Assembly (NCBI GenBank): GCA_030427295.1 | Contig: JAUHWS010000007.1 | Span: 1 to 45,947, forward strand | Origin: a bacterium | GTDB lineage: Bacteria; Patescibacteriota; Gracilibacteria; UM-FILTER-43-11 | DNA length: 45,947 nt | Reading direction: 5' to 3' | Shown here: piece after piece, positions 16,017 through 25,356 of the stretch | How the letters are laid out: the number at the start of each line of letters is the position of its first letter | How positions within the stretch are numbered: the stretch's first letter is position 1 | Program-made: the position numbers and the translations under genes | The notes under the pieces: model-generated | Databases searched by the model: none | Told to the model about the DNA's origin: nothing | Seen by the model: only the letters and a program-made list of their open reading frames with translations

Positions 16017-18221
16017 ATGGACAATTTAGACAAAGAACTTCACCGGCTGTCTAAAATCGAGCCCTCTGAGTCGTTTATGAATGACTCAAAAAAGAGGTTG
16101 CTCCATCATGTCCAACGTTCTCAGCCAGATCACTGGTTTAGAGCTTTTTTAAAAAAAGTCGGTGTGATTGAACCCTCCTCGTCTTTTGTTGTTGGCGCAA
16201 GGGCACGACTGGTTAGCCAAATTAAGGCGCTTCCTCAGCGGCCCTTGCGTGGACTTACTGTTTTTTGGCAGTTTGCTAAAAAGGCCATTGCATCCACCTT
16301 GGTCATGACTATTTCTGTTTTTTCTGTGTTGGTGGTCACTTATGAAAAACCGGTGTCTGCGTCGGATGATTCTTATCTACTCAACTTCAGTGATGGAGAT
16401 GTGTATGTCCAGCATGCGAATTCTAATTCTTTTGACAAAGTGAATGATCAGATTCAAATTCAAGAAGGAGACTTGATTTGGACCAAGGATAATAGCCCAG
16501 CCACTCTTTATTTTTCCGATGGCACACGGATTGAATTGGATGAAAATACTCGTTTTTTAATCAAGACTCTTAAATTGAGCCCTCACTTGGATCGTCAGGC
16601 CATCATTCAGGCCTCTCTCTCGGAAGGTCGGGTGTGGACACAAGTTTCTAATGTTAATGATGATGCGGCAGGCTTGACCATTTCAACGACAGATGCGGTG
16701 GTCACCAGTTTGAATGCCAGTTTCGATTTGAGGGATAATCTCATTCAGCCCACTGAAGTCTCTGTGTTTAAGGGGCGGGTGAAGGTGAGTCAAAACAGCG
16801 TAGGGCTGAACGGTCCTCAAGAAGTGGTCCGTTTGATGAGTGATGAACGGTTGGTGGTGGACAATAGAATCACCAATTTACCAACTTACAGTGAGTCTAT
16901 GCTCAGTGAAGCCATTGAGTTGGATGATTGGATCCAAGCCAATATGGAAAAGGATAAGGAGCATTTGGAGCGTTTGAAGGAAAAAGATTATCAAATGCTT
17001 GAGCAGATGGCTGGTCCTGTTCCTGGAGATCTCAATTATTTAGTTGAACAAGCCAATCAATATCTTAATTTGGCTTTGAGCGATGATGAGCAAGTGGTGG
17101 TGGATATTGCCAACAATCATTTGAATGATGCAATTTTGTTGTTTAAGTCGGGTGAGGTTGAAAAGGCCACGAAATCTTTAGAGGCTTACCGCGAGTTGAG
17201 TCGTCAGATTGCACAAGATGAGCGTTTTAAGGAAGATTCTGGTCAAGATGATGTGGAGACCCTGACTCATAAGCTTGTGACTACTCATGAAGCGAGTCTG
17301 AGGACTCAAGAGCCGGCGGACCCTGCGACTGATCTGGTGGAAGAAGCGATTCAAGAAACGGCTAAAGAATTGGTTGAAAATAATCCATTAAAGCTTGAAA
17401 AACTTAAAACGAATCAGGCGGTTGGCACTCTTGAAGATGTAGAGAAGCTTTTGGACGCGGGTGAAGTTGATTTGGCCAAAGATAAACTTGAAAAATATGG
17501 ACAAGAAAAGGCAATTCCTAAAGATGAATCTTTGAGAGATGAGATTAAGAAGGAAAATTCAGTGATTGAGTTGAAGGAGGATGAGCTGGCTTTGCTTGAA
17601 TCAGTGGCGGAGGAAATGACTAAAAAAGAGGCGATTAAACCTGATGATGAAAAGGATAAGAAATTGATTGCTATGGTGGATACAGCCTCTGAATCGGTTA
17701 AAAAAGAAGTGACGGAAGCTCGAGGTGAAGTCGATGGGACTGAAGACCATTCTGATTCCATGGCTAGTGCGACCCCAATCAATTTTGACCCAACCATTCC
17801 AAGTGAGCCAGTTGTGGTTACCAAGCCTCAGCCTGAACCCACCTATCGTGACCTTCAGTTCATGAGCTTGGTGGATCAAATTTATGTTTATGATTCGTGG
17901 GAGCGTCAAATCAACCAAATCAATCGTTTGTTTAATTTGGAGGAGGCCACTCAAACCAATATTGATTTCCTTCGAACTATCAGTGGCCAAATGCCAGCAG
18001 GCCGGGCGAAGTCTTATCTAGATTCAGCGATTTATCGTTTACAAATTACTTTAGATGCTCAAAATCAGCCTCTTGAAGATGCTTCTGGTCAGGTGGAGGG
18101 CGATGATCTTGCGGAAGGTGAAACGGTCCAACACCCAGCTCCTACAGAAGTGAATGACGCTGAGTACGATGAAAATCAGTCCACAAACAACGAGACTTCA
18201 GAATCTGATGAGATTCGTTAG
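16017..18221 (+). CDS. Membrane-anchored FecR-domain protein, putative anti-sigma factor
   Basis: 734 residues. The N-terminal cytoplasmic part (1-85) contains two copies of a short motif, IEPSESFMNDSKKRL (about 14-28) and IEPSSSFVVGARARL (about 51-65), which may contact the sigma factor encoded just upstream. A single membrane helix (about 88-109) is followed by an extracytoplasmic FecR-like domain (about 118-280: LLNFSDGDVYVQ, GDLIWTKDNSPATLYFSDGTRIELDENTRF, SVFKGRVKVSQ). The remaining 450 residues are acidic, helical and repetitive (LVEQANQYLNLAL, LEDVEKLLDAGEVDLAKDKL), probably an extended extracellular coiled region. A role as signal-receiving anti-sigma factor follows from gene order and topology. 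Its end overlaps the convergent gene by 4 nt. Confidence 0.85.
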   Translation: MDNLDKELHRLSKIEPSESFMNDSKKRLLHHVQRSQPDHWFRAFLKKVGVIEPSSSFVVGARARLVSQIKALPQRPLRGLTVFWQFAKKAIASTLVMTISVFSVLVVTYEKPVSASDDSYLLNFSDGDVYVQHANSNSFDKVNDQIQIQEGDLIWTKDNSPATLYFSDGTRIELDENTRFLIKTLKLSPHLDRQAIIQASLSEGRVWTQVSNVNDDAAGLTISTTDAVVTSLNASFDLRDNLIQPTEVSVFKGRVKVSQNSVGLNGPQEVVRLMSDERLVVDNRITNLPTYSESMLSEAIELDDWIQANMEKDKEHLERLKEKDYQMLEQMAGPVPGDLNYLVEQANQYLNLALSDDEQVVVDIANNHLNDAILLFKSGEVEKATKSLEAYRELSRQIAQDERFKEDSGQDDVETLTHKLVTTHEASLRTQEPADPATDLVEEAIQETAKELVENNPLKLEKLKTNQAVGTLEDVEKLLDAGEVDLAKDKLEKYGQEKAIPKDESLRDEIKKENSVIELKEDELALLESVAEEMTKKEAIKPDDEKDKKLIAMVDTASESVKKEVTEARGEVDGTEDHSDSMASATPINFDPTIPSEPVVVTKPQPEPTYRDLQFMSLVDQIYVYDSWERQINQINRLFNLEEATQTNIDFLRTISGQMPAGRAKSYLDSAIYRLQITLDAQNQPLEDASGQVEGDDLAEGETVQHPAPTEVNDAEYDENQSTNNETSESDEIR

Positions 18222-18820
18222 GTGGCGGCGGGTTGTGCTCCGCTGTAAAAAGGTCTGCCGAGTTGATTCAATGCTCCTGGAAGTCTTTCGGTGAAGTACT
18301 GAGTTTTTGAGCTGAGTAGCGTGCTGACTCCTTGTCGGGTTCTCCCAATAAGAGCCCCTACTGTTCCAGTGACGGTTTCTTTGGCATTTTTCACGAGATT
18401 GATTTTGGAGGCATGATCTTTCATGGCATCCCAGTTCATTTTGGCCGTTACCCAGGCTAACATGGCGAAGTTGGTGGTTGAGTCGACAATCATTTTTTTG
18501 AGCCCCCCTCCAAATTTCCAAGCTCCCCATAGCGGAACGGAAAGTGTTTCAAGTCCTCCTTTGGCCATTCGATAGATGTCGACAAAAGGGGCTTTGACGA
18601 TTTCTTTGGTGGCTCCAACCAGTCCTCCAATGGTTTCGCCAATGCGACTGCGGGTTCGCATGACCAGACCGTTTTCAGGTTTTTCAGCAACTTCTTTGCT
18701 TTCTGCTTTCACTAAGGCTGTTTCTTTTTCCCCAGATTTTTCCGCTTCGGCCATGAAAATGGAGCGAGCAGGAACGTTGCTCAGTGGGTCCGTTGATTGA
18801 AGGTGAATTTTTTGGAGCAT
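18218..18820 (-). CDS. Hypothetical protein, second gene of the 1393-residue protein unit
   Basis: 200 residues, family not recognised. The first 50 residues are polar and charged (EAEKSGEKETALVKAESKEV); the rest is amphipathic with short hydrophobic stretches (GETIGGLVGATKEIV, NFAMLAWVTAKMNW) that may associate with membranes but are not classical helices. The phrase AKGGLETLSVPLWG resembles IKGGAETLVPAL in the C-terminal part of the large protein encoded just upstream, hinting at a shared module. The ATG is 28 bp past that gene's stop, so the two are almost certainly co-transcribed. An internal Met at residue 23 (MAEAEKSG) is an alternative start. Confidence 0.75.
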   Translation of the reverse strand: MLQKIHLQSTDPLSNVPARSIFMAEAEKSGEKETALVKAESKEVAEKPENGLVMRTRSRIGETIGGLVGATKEIVKAPFVDIYRMAKGGLETLSVPLWGAWKFGGGLKKMIVDSTTNFAMLAWVTAKMNWDAMKDHASKINLVKNAKETVTGTVGALIGRTRQGVSTLLSSKTQYFTERLPGALNQLGRPFYSGAQPAAT

Positions 18821-18848
18821 TTATTTTTTTAGCTTTTTTTGAGGGGTT

Positions 18849-21800
18849 TTATGCCTCGGGTAAATGGAAGGCAATGAAGGTGGATTCACGGGGTGTGCTT
18901 TGAGTGAATCCTGCAATGGCTTCCAGTTTTGTGTTGAGTTGTTCAGGTGTGGTGCCGGTTTCCACTTTTCCATCCATGAAATAGGTCAAGGCTTCGGCTC
19001 GAGCGTAAGATTTGATGGCTGATTCACGGTTTTTCATGTTGCTGACAAAATCAGGGCTGGTGGCATCAAAGGCTTTATTGGGAAGGACTTCTACAATTAA
19101 ATATTGATTGCCATCCGGCATTTGGGTGTAGTAACGTCCTCCATTTTCTTCGACATCTGGATTTTCGGGCCCCTGCTCGAAAGTTTTCCAGATGGGATAC
19201 TGGTGTTTTCCAAAAATAGACTGTTCAGGATTGAGCTCCAGGTTGTGAGACACCACTGGCATGCCTGTTTTTGGATCGATTTCGGCGGGTTTGTCTCCAT
19301 CCCATTCCCAGGCGTATTCGCCGGCAATGTCTGAGGAGAGGAATTGTCCATCTTCTGCGGTGTGTAAGGTTGGCGGAAAGGCTGTTTTATCTGCCCATTC
19401 GACTGCCGTTCTAAGGGCGGGTACCAAGGTTTCGGCACCGCCTTTGATCAATTTGAATGGGAAAGCGACTGCTGTAGAGCTGATTTCCCACGCATCATCG
19501 CCTACCTTGTCAATGGTGGCGGCTAGGTCACCGGATTGCATTCTCACCAAAAGTTGTTTCCCTTCGGCTTCCAAGTATAATTTTTTTTCTTGGGCAAAAG
19601 AGGCGACGGATTCGTAAGCACCGGTGTCTTGAATCGATGACAGAACCGTTTCGGCTTTCTCGCTGATCCAGTTGTAGGCTCCGGTGGCTACCGATTCCAG
19701 AGTGACTTGATTGGCGATGTTTTGCTGGATCAAATACGGGCTCACTTCGGTTTGCATCACCTTTTCAAAGGTCAGTTGCTCTGGATGTTGTCGATACATG
19801 TTGGCCAAGACTTCGGGCAAAAGAACCTCGGCATGTTCAATGGGATGATTTTTATCTTCAATGTTGGTCACCCACATTTCTTTGAGAATGTTGAAGGTCT
19901 CGTCTTTTGGTTTTCCACGTTGTTTGGCCGAGAATTCAATGGAACGAGCGATGGTTTCAAAAACCACACTTTGATTGCGTCTCATTTTTTCTTTTCCTGG
20001 CAATTCGGGTGAAATTCGCCGGTCATCAATGTTCAAGGCCCGATATAACTCATCCATTTTTTCCTGCTTGCGTACGCCGTAAGGCTTTTTTCCTTCTTCA
20101 TAAAGTGCCAGCGCATCCTTGAACCGGACTTTTCGTAAGGCAAATTGGGCTTCTTTAAACTCTTTGGCTTTGAAGCCTTTTTCAATCATCACGTTTTGAC
20201 CTTCATTGATCAGTACTTGTTCGTGGGTGCGAACGCTTTCTTGGCCTGGCACTTGATCGGAGAGTTTTTCGATGATGCTGTTGCCCGTCCATTTTTCATA
20301 CCACAAAGCTCCCATCCCTCCCACTAAACTAGCAAAAGCGAGCTTTCCACTCGTTCCTTCCCTATTCCAGGCGGCTTTGAGATACATGGCAATCCCGACG
20401 ATGGTCAACCCTGCCAGCCCTTTGTCGACAATGTCTCCCGAATAAAGCATCCGGCGAAGGCTTCGGTAGCCTTCTTTTAATTTGCCTTTGAGGGTGGCTG
20501 GAGCCTGATTGAAGGTTTTTTCCATTTGATTGAGGGCATCAGCTTCCACTTGGACGGCTTCGGCCTTGGCTTCAATCATGGCTTTGATTCTTCCTACCAT
20601 TTCACGTGCCTTGGTTTGCACTTTTAATACTTGTGGATTGCTACTCGGTTCTTTTTTTGATAGAATGGCTGCTACAAGCGCATCTCGGCTCAACTGGGCC
20701 CCCTCTTTTTCTGGCGGAGGGATGATTTGAATCATCACGTTGGCCAGTTTTTGAGGGTCTTTATCAAACCATTCATCCCATTGCCGCATGTCGGTGTTTT
20801 CTGGATTTTCCAAATAGAGGGCGACATAGGCATCGTAAGTGGTTTTGGTGTCTAGGCCCATACGTTCTAGCTCCCGGATCATATCTACGGATCCTTCTGA
20901 GGCTTCATCTTTTTCAAATAGAGCGTGGTTGATTTCAGCCTGCCCTAATTCTTGGCGAGCGGCTTTGAATTGATCGATTGAAAGCAGTTGCAGGGTATTT
21001 GTGTTTTTGGCTAGCGCTGCGTCGCCTTGAGTTTGAAAGGCGAGGAGAAATGGGTGAGGTCTTCCATCCACAATGGGCTGTTTTAGAACGGTTTCAGTCT
21101 TTTGTATGAGCTCTTTTCGTTCTTCATTTTCTTTGACTAAGCGCTCCTTTTCATTTTCTAAAAATTTTTCGGGATAGAGTAGCGCTTCCGAATAGTTGAG
21201 TCCCCATTGATTGGCGACTGCTTTGACGTCTTCCCAAACCAAATGATCTTGTTGAAGCAGTTTATCAATTTCAACCAAGGCTTTTTGGCTGTCATGAAGT
21301 CCTTGAGCGGCTTCCCCCGCGGCAAAGGCTAATTCGATACACTGCTGGCGGATGGCTCCGGCTTTGTGCGTGTTGGGACTATTGAAGGCGTCTGAAACTT
21401 TGGTTTTTTCTAGAATCCAAGCGTTGCGAATGCTTTTATCAGCTCCTCCACTTCCTTTTCGAGAGAATTGAGAGATGAGGAGGGCCCGAATGGGTAGGTG
21501 ATACCCTTCTCCCAGTTCTCCACTGGAGAACTGGTCCACGATTTGTACTGAATTTTGAAAGCGTTTCATTAAGGCTTTGAGCAGCTCAGCTCGACCCTGA
21601 CCTTTAAAGTATTCCTTGGTGAATTTTTGATCGATCGCTGTTTTTTGAGGCCTTATTTTGGCCACGTTCAACTCGGCCTTCGCATGATTCAGGTAGGTGT
21701 TTCTAAGTTGGGTTATGACTGAATCCAGCGCATTGTTTTTATCTTTGATTTTTTGATTTTCTAGCAATCGGATATTCTCTTTCAATTCCCTTATTCGATC

Positions 21801-23030
21801 TTGGCATTCTTTTTCTGTTGGAGGAACGCTAAGTGAAGGTACTTCAGGTAAAAAGCTGTACTCGACCTTCTGATTTTTCAAAAAGGTGGATACATCTTGC
21901 ATGGCTGGAGTTGCTCGCCGAGCAATGTCTTCTGCTTGGCTGATTTGATCTGAAAGTTTGGGAGCCGTGATTTCCATCCAGGCTTCATAAAGGGCGGGAT
22001 GGTTTTTAATGTTCTCTTCGTAGTTTGAGCTCAGGTTGTCGGCTGGATCTTGATTGTAATCATTGGTTTCGACTTGTAGGTGAGCTAAAAACAGCCGTCT
22101 GTTTTCGTCAGCGCGTTGGGGGTTCAAATGGCCATTGGCATCTCGAATCAAATCTCTGAATTCGTCACTTTGTATGGCGGCATCATAAATGCTGGCCACT
22201 TCATGGTATACCGGTTTCTTTTTAACTGTTAGTTGGCTTTCCCGTTGTTTCTCCACTTCTTCGATCTTCTTCATCAGCGGCTGTGTTTCCTTCAAGATTA
22301 CGTCGGGATTTGATAAATCCGCTGAAAGAACAGGGTTTAGTTGTACCTCTTCCTTCTTCGTTTTTTTGGCTTCGTTTAAGTAGCCTTTTAATTCAAACAA
22401 GGTCTCGCGTTCTTTTCGAGTGACATTCACGCGGGGTTGATACATGATGATGTCGTCGATGGCTTCGATGGTGGCGTCTATATCAATGCCACCCTTTGCG
22501 GTCATTACAGGGTCGAGTTTGTTTTTTTGTCTCTTTTGATGAAGCTTGCTTCGAACGCCCTCATTGTATCCTTTGATTTTCTGTTGGATTGCTTTAAACG
22601 GTCCTTCGTCATTGACTTCTATGATGCCTTTTGAACGGGTTTTTTCCTCTTTTTTTAGACGGTTGAGGTTGGCAGCAATGTTTTTGAGCTCTTGTCGTTT
22701 TCGCTTGATGGATGAAAGCACCTGTTTTGCTTCAGAATTGGCAGTCAATTGACGCAAATAGGTTTCCAGATCAATTTCAAGGGTGGATGAGAGGGGATTT
22801 TTGGCATCTAGATGGCCGACATGCCCTTCAGTTTGATTGTATTGCTTGGCTAACCCTTCAAGTTCTTTTTGTTTTGCTTTATATAAGGCTTCAAATTCCT
22901 TCTCTGACATTTCTGCAGCCTTTCTTTGACCCATTGTTTCAGCTCCGTTGGTGCCATCATACACTAAGCGAGCCGTATTGAAGGGCTTTGCTGGGTCCAT
23001 GCTCCGTTGGTGGCAGTTGAGTCGGTCCAT
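18849..23030 (-). CDS. Very large hypothetical coiled-coil protein with a membrane hairpin
   Basis: 1393 residues, no family recognised. The N-terminal 850 residues are strongly helical and charged with coiled-coil character (KEFEALYKAKQKELEGLAKQ, EVEKQRESQLTVKKKP). Two hydrophobic stretches at about 865-917 (GLAGLTIVGIAMYLKAAW and GKLAFASLVGGMGALWYEKW) look like a membrane hairpin. The C-terminal 470 residues are a mixed, more globular region (ESVATGAYNWISEK, AFPFKLIKGGAETL, NGGRYYTQMPDGNQYLIVEVL). No signal peptide is seen, so the long N-terminal part is probably cytoplasmic. It has its own promoter (extended -10 at 23064-23069) and shares a transcript with the 200-residue gene downstream. 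A structural or scaffolding role at the membrane is only an inference. Confidence 0.85.
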   Translation of the reverse strand: MDRLNCHQRSMDPAKPFNTARLVYDGTNGAETMGQRKAAEMSEKEFEALYKAKQKELEGLAKQYNQTEGHVGHLDAKNPLSSTLEIDLETYLRQLTANSEAKQVLSSIKRKRQELKNIAANLNRLKKEEKTRSKGIIEVNDEGPFKAIQQKIKGYNEGVRSKLHQKRQKNKLDPVMTAKGGIDIDATIEAIDDIIMYQPRVNVTRKERETLFELKGYLNEAKKTKKEEVQLNPVLSADLSNPDVILKETQPLMKKIEEVEKQRESQLTVKKKPVYHEVASIYDAAIQSDEFRDLIRDANGHLNPQRADENRRLFLAHLQVETNDYNQDPADNLSSNYEENIKNHPALYEAWMEITAPKLSDQISQAEDIARRATPAMQDVSTFLKNQKVEYSFLPEVPSLSVPPTEKECQDRIRELKENIRLLENQKIKDKNNALDSVITQLRNTYLNHAKAELNVAKIRPQKTAIDQKFTKEYFKGQGRAELLKALMKRFQNSVQIVDQFSSGELGEGYHLPIRALLISQFSRKGSGGADKSIRNAWILEKTKVSDAFNSPNTHKAGAIRQQCIELAFAAGEAAQGLHDSQKALVEIDKLLQQDHLVWEDVKAVANQWGLNYSEALLYPEKFLENEKERLVKENEERKELIQKTETVLKQPIVDGRPHPFLLAFQTQGDAALAKNTNTLQLLSIDQFKAARQELGQAEINHALFEKDEASEGSVDMIRELERMGLDTKTTYDAYVALYLENPENTDMRQWDEWFDKDPQKLANVMIQIIPPPEKEGAQLSRDALVAAILSKKEPSSNPQVLKVQTKAREMVGRIKAMIEAKAEAVQVEADALNQMEKTFNQAPATLKGKLKEGYRSLRRMLYSGDIVDKGLAGLTIVGIAMYLKAAWNREGTSGKLAFASLVGGMGALWYEKWTGNSIIEKLSDQVPGQESVRTHEQVLINEGQNVMIEKGFKAKEFKEAQFALRKVRFKDALALYEEGKKPYGVRKQEKMDELYRALNIDDRRISPELPGKEKMRRNQSVVFETIARSIEFSAKQRGKPKDETFNILKEMWVTNIEDKNHPIEHAEVLLPEVLANMYRQHPEQLTFEKVMQTEVSPYLIQQNIANQVTLESVATGAYNWISEKAETVLSSIQDTGAYESVASFAQEKKLYLEAEGKQLLVRMQSGDLAATIDKVGDDAWEISSTAVAFPFKLIKGGAETLVPALRTAVEWADKTAFPPTLHTAEDGQFLSSDIAGEYAWEWDGDKPAEIDPKTGMPVVSHNLELNPEQSIFGKHQYPIWKTFEQGPENPDVEENGGRYYTQMPDGNQYLIVEVLPNKAFDATSPDFVSNMKNRESAIKSYARAEALTYFMDGKVETGTTPEQLNTKLEAIAGFTQSTPRESTFIAFHLPEA

Positions 23031-23063
23031 TTAGGGGCCTCAAGTTCTTTAATAAATCTTTAT

Positions 23064-23069
23064 ATTATA
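23064..23069 (-). promoter_or_regulatory. Extended -10 promoter element for the 1393-residue protein gene
   Basis: On the minus strand the sequence reads TTTGGTATAAT, a TATAAT box with the TG-N extension. No good -35 is visible, which fits an extended -10 promoter. Transcription would begin near 23057, about 27 nt before the ATG at 23030. Confidence 0.6.
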
Positions 23070-23185
23070 CCAAATTTTGGCTTAAAAAGCGAGTTTATAT
23101 GTGTTGACGTATTTATTTATAATGGCCTAATTTTTAGGTGTTTTTCCGTCCTTAGAATGTGAGGAAATTGTTTCACTTTAATTCT

Positions 23186-23564
23186 GAAAGCGAGGTTTGG
23201 AAACCTCGCTTTCATTGAGAAATGGGAAAAATGGTTGTACTCTGGGGCGTTAGACCCTAGAGTCGTCAGTATTTGGATGCTCAGAATTAAGACGATTCCA
23301 TGGTTAAGCCATGGAATGACAACTCTATACTTTGGGTTGAGGTTAGTATATACTTTCGTCTCAATTACGAATTACAAGTGACTAATGACGAGTTTGTTTT
23401 TTGAGCGTTTAGCGGTCAGCGTGTAGCGTTTAGCTCTATTCTAAGATCTATTTTAGCTATTCGCTACTCGCTATTCGCTAGTCGCTTGCTGAAAAAGGTA
23501 CTGGGATGAACTTCAGTATTTTGAAGATGATGAGTATATGGTTGAGGAGAGGGTCAGTATATAC
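23186..23564 (+). repeat. Composite intergenic repeat, copy 3
   Basis: The layout is complete. Hairpin 1 is at 23186-23213 (GAAAGCGAGGTTT/AAACCTCGCTTTC). Hairpin 2 is ACTCTGGGG (23239-23247) with CCCTAGAGT (23255-23263). Hairpin 3 is ATTCCATGG/CCATGGAAT (23295-23317). Module A has 8-mers at 23323-23330 (degenerate) and 23346-23353. A long inverted repeat of heptads follows: TTTAGCG-type units (23404-23434) against CGCTATT-type units (23455-23487). Module B has 8-mers at 23534-23541 and 23557-23564. Module B ends at the base before the stop codon of the minus-strand gene at 23565. The gap 23031-23564 holds nothing else but the promoter near 23064. Confidence 0.82.
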
Positions 23565-24866
23565 TTACAACGAATCGATGTCGCTTAGTATGGCTGATTT
23601 CCTTCTTCCTTTTCGACCTGATCCCGCTTCTTCGGGTTCGGGGAGTTCAAATGGAATGTTCGAATCTAGGGCGGCTAAAGCCTCTTTTCCTTGTTGATAA
23701 CCGAAGAAGGCAGCATCTTCGATGAGGTCTTTTTTGAGCCAATCCACGACATCTTTTTTAACGAAATCCTCATCTCTCAAATCACGGGGTTTCATGGTGG
23801 GGTCTAAAATTAGGGTGATTTGGCGAATTTTATTCCAATTTTTAGCCCGTACCAAACCGTCTAATCGAGAAGTGATTGTACTGAGTCGTTCATTGTGCTC
23901 TGCTTTTTGGGCGGGGGCTTTTTCAATGATGTATTTGACCACTTTTCGTACGGCCATGGGGGGGTAATCGTGCGGATTTTTGCTCATGTTTTTGATCAAC
24001 CGATCCATGTCTTTGCCTTCTTTGTCCGCTAGTTTTTCTATTTTTTTGTCTTTGGCCTTGGGGAGTAGCTCTGGCAAATAACCGGCTAATTCATCTCGGT
24101 TGGCATGCGGAAGCCAACGGGCGATCAGCATCACGCGTTGGGTGTGGAAGTAATCTTCCATGGATTCTTTGGATGCTTCTCCTTTTTCGGCGGCTTCAAG
24201 GGTTTCATCTTTGATCCATAACCCTTCTTTATTTTGAGCTAAAAAGTGACCATCTGACCCTATTCCTCCCAACATGACGGGAGGTTTGGAATTGTCCCAA
24301 ATTTCTTGTACGTCGTCTTGGGTGGCGGAGGGTTTGATTTCAAAGGCAGATCCTTTTCGGCTTTGTAGCCCAACGGCCATGGCTTCGAGGAGACTTCTTA
24401 GAGGGTGACCTTTGGCTTCGGAGGGGTAATTGCTTTCATTGACTGCATCTAGAGCATTTTTGACTTGGCTGAATTGAGCGGCTTTTTCGGGTTCAAGCGG
24501 CGCGCTGGCGGTGGGAGTGTCCAGAAAGTCTTCTTGAAATTGATTGGCTTCCCATTCGGTTCCGGGTGAGGTTGCTGCTTGAGTCGGAGCTGTTTCACTG
24601 TTTACATCGCTTAAATCTACCTTGCTCAAAACACGGTCGGCTCGCTTTTCAATGCGTTCGGTGTCACGTCCTGCTTTATCGCGGCGCTCATGCCGTTTTT
24701 GAATGGTTTCGACTCGATTCTTTTTTCGTTTGAGTTTGCGCAATTCTCGCCCTGCTTCTCGCCTTTCTTTGCGCGCCCGGCGTCGACGTGGGCCGACGAC
24801 ATCACTGATCACCTCTTCTTTGGCGTCGCGTTTCTTATCACGCGTGGCTTCGATTTTTTTCTCCAA
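23565..24866 (-). CDS. Hypothetical highly charged protein (fourth gene of the large-protein operon)
   Basis: 433 residues from a TTG at 24866; not recognised. The N-terminus is extremely basic and coiled (RRRRARKERREAGRELRKL and onward to about residue 85), then a Ser/Thr/Pro-rich linker, then a helical region (about 125-420: HPLRSLLEAMAVGLQSRKG, ARWLPHANRDELAGYLPELL). No signal peptide or membrane helix is visible, so it is probably cytoplasmic and may bind nucleic acid or acidic partners through the basic segment. The frame stays open for about 150 bp upstream and looks coding there (for example NNGFEPFKEARRVYRN), yet contains no ATG, GTG or TTG, so the true start may be a rare codon nearer 25000. 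It follows the 110-residue gene in the same operon. Confidence 0.8.
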   Translation of the reverse strand: MEKKIEATRDKKRDAKEEVISDVVGPRRRRARKERREAGRELRKLKRKKNRVETIQKRHERRDKAGRDTERIEKRADRVLSKVDLSDVNSETAPTQAATSPGTEWEANQFQEDFLDTPTASAPLEPEKAAQFSQVKNALDAVNESNYPSEAKGHPLRSLLEAMAVGLQSRKGSAFEIKPSATQDDVQEIWDNSKPPVMLGGIGSDGHFLAQNKEGLWIKDETLEAAEKGEASKESMEDYFHTQRVMLIARWLPHANRDELAGYLPELLPKAKDKKIEKLADKEGKDMDRLIKNMSKNPHDYPPMAVRKVVKYIIEKAPAQKAEHNERLSTITSRLDGLVRAKNWNKIRQITLILDPTMKPRDLRDEDFVKKDVVDWLKKDLIEDAAFFGYQQGKEALAALDSNIPFELPEPEEAGSGRKGRRKSAILSDIDSL

Positions 24867-25017
24867 TTGATCGAGTTTTTTATCGATTTCTTTTTGAAAG
24901 GCTTCCCCCGATTCCGAAAGTCCTTCAGGATTTCGGTAAACCCGTCGCGCTTCTTTGAAAGGCTCAAAGCCGTTGTTGTGGAGGTGTGTGTTTTTTATTT
25001 TTTGGTTTTCTTAAAAT

Positions 25018-25350
25018 TTAGCCAGCATTTTTATGGGCCTTTAACACCCGTTCTTCAAATTTTTCAATTGCTTTAGCCATTGCTTCTTGGGCAGCGGGAC
25101 TGTTTTTAATCAATTCTGTTATGAGTGCCCACCAATTGTTTTGATTGGTTTCTTTTTGCAGGGCTTGATCGACAAGATCTGGATTGATGTGTCTAGCGGC
25201 CGCGTCAAAGAGTTGGTCATGGAGAATTTTTCCAAAAACTTCCTTTAATTCGGCTATTTTTTGAGGGTCTTCATTTTGCATGCCCATTTTCTCGATCAAT
25301 TGGTCGAGAAATGTGATGGGGTCGAAATTTTTTTCAGACATATTTTTCAT
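25018..25350 (-). CDS. Small hypothetical helical protein
   Basis: 110 residues, predicted all-helical and soluble: FLDQLIEKMGM, LKEVFGKILHDQLFDAAARHI, WWALITELIKNSPAAQEAMAKAIEKFEERVL. It resembles in style the short helical domains of unknown function common in Patescibacteria, but I cannot name the family. Two starts are possible, ATG at 25350 (MKNMSEK) or at 25341 (MSEK). It starts 6 bp after the stop of the 785-residue gene, so the two are surely co-transcribed. Its place among much larger proteins suggests an accessory or adaptor subunit, which is an inference from operon structure only. Confidence 0.8.
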   Translation of the reverse strand: MKNMSEKNFDPITFLDQLIEKMGMQNEDPQKIAELKEVFGKILHDQLFDAAARHINPDLVDQALQKETNQNNWWALITELIKNSPAAQEAMAKAIEKFEERVLKAHKNAG

Positions 25351-25356
25351 GAGAGT

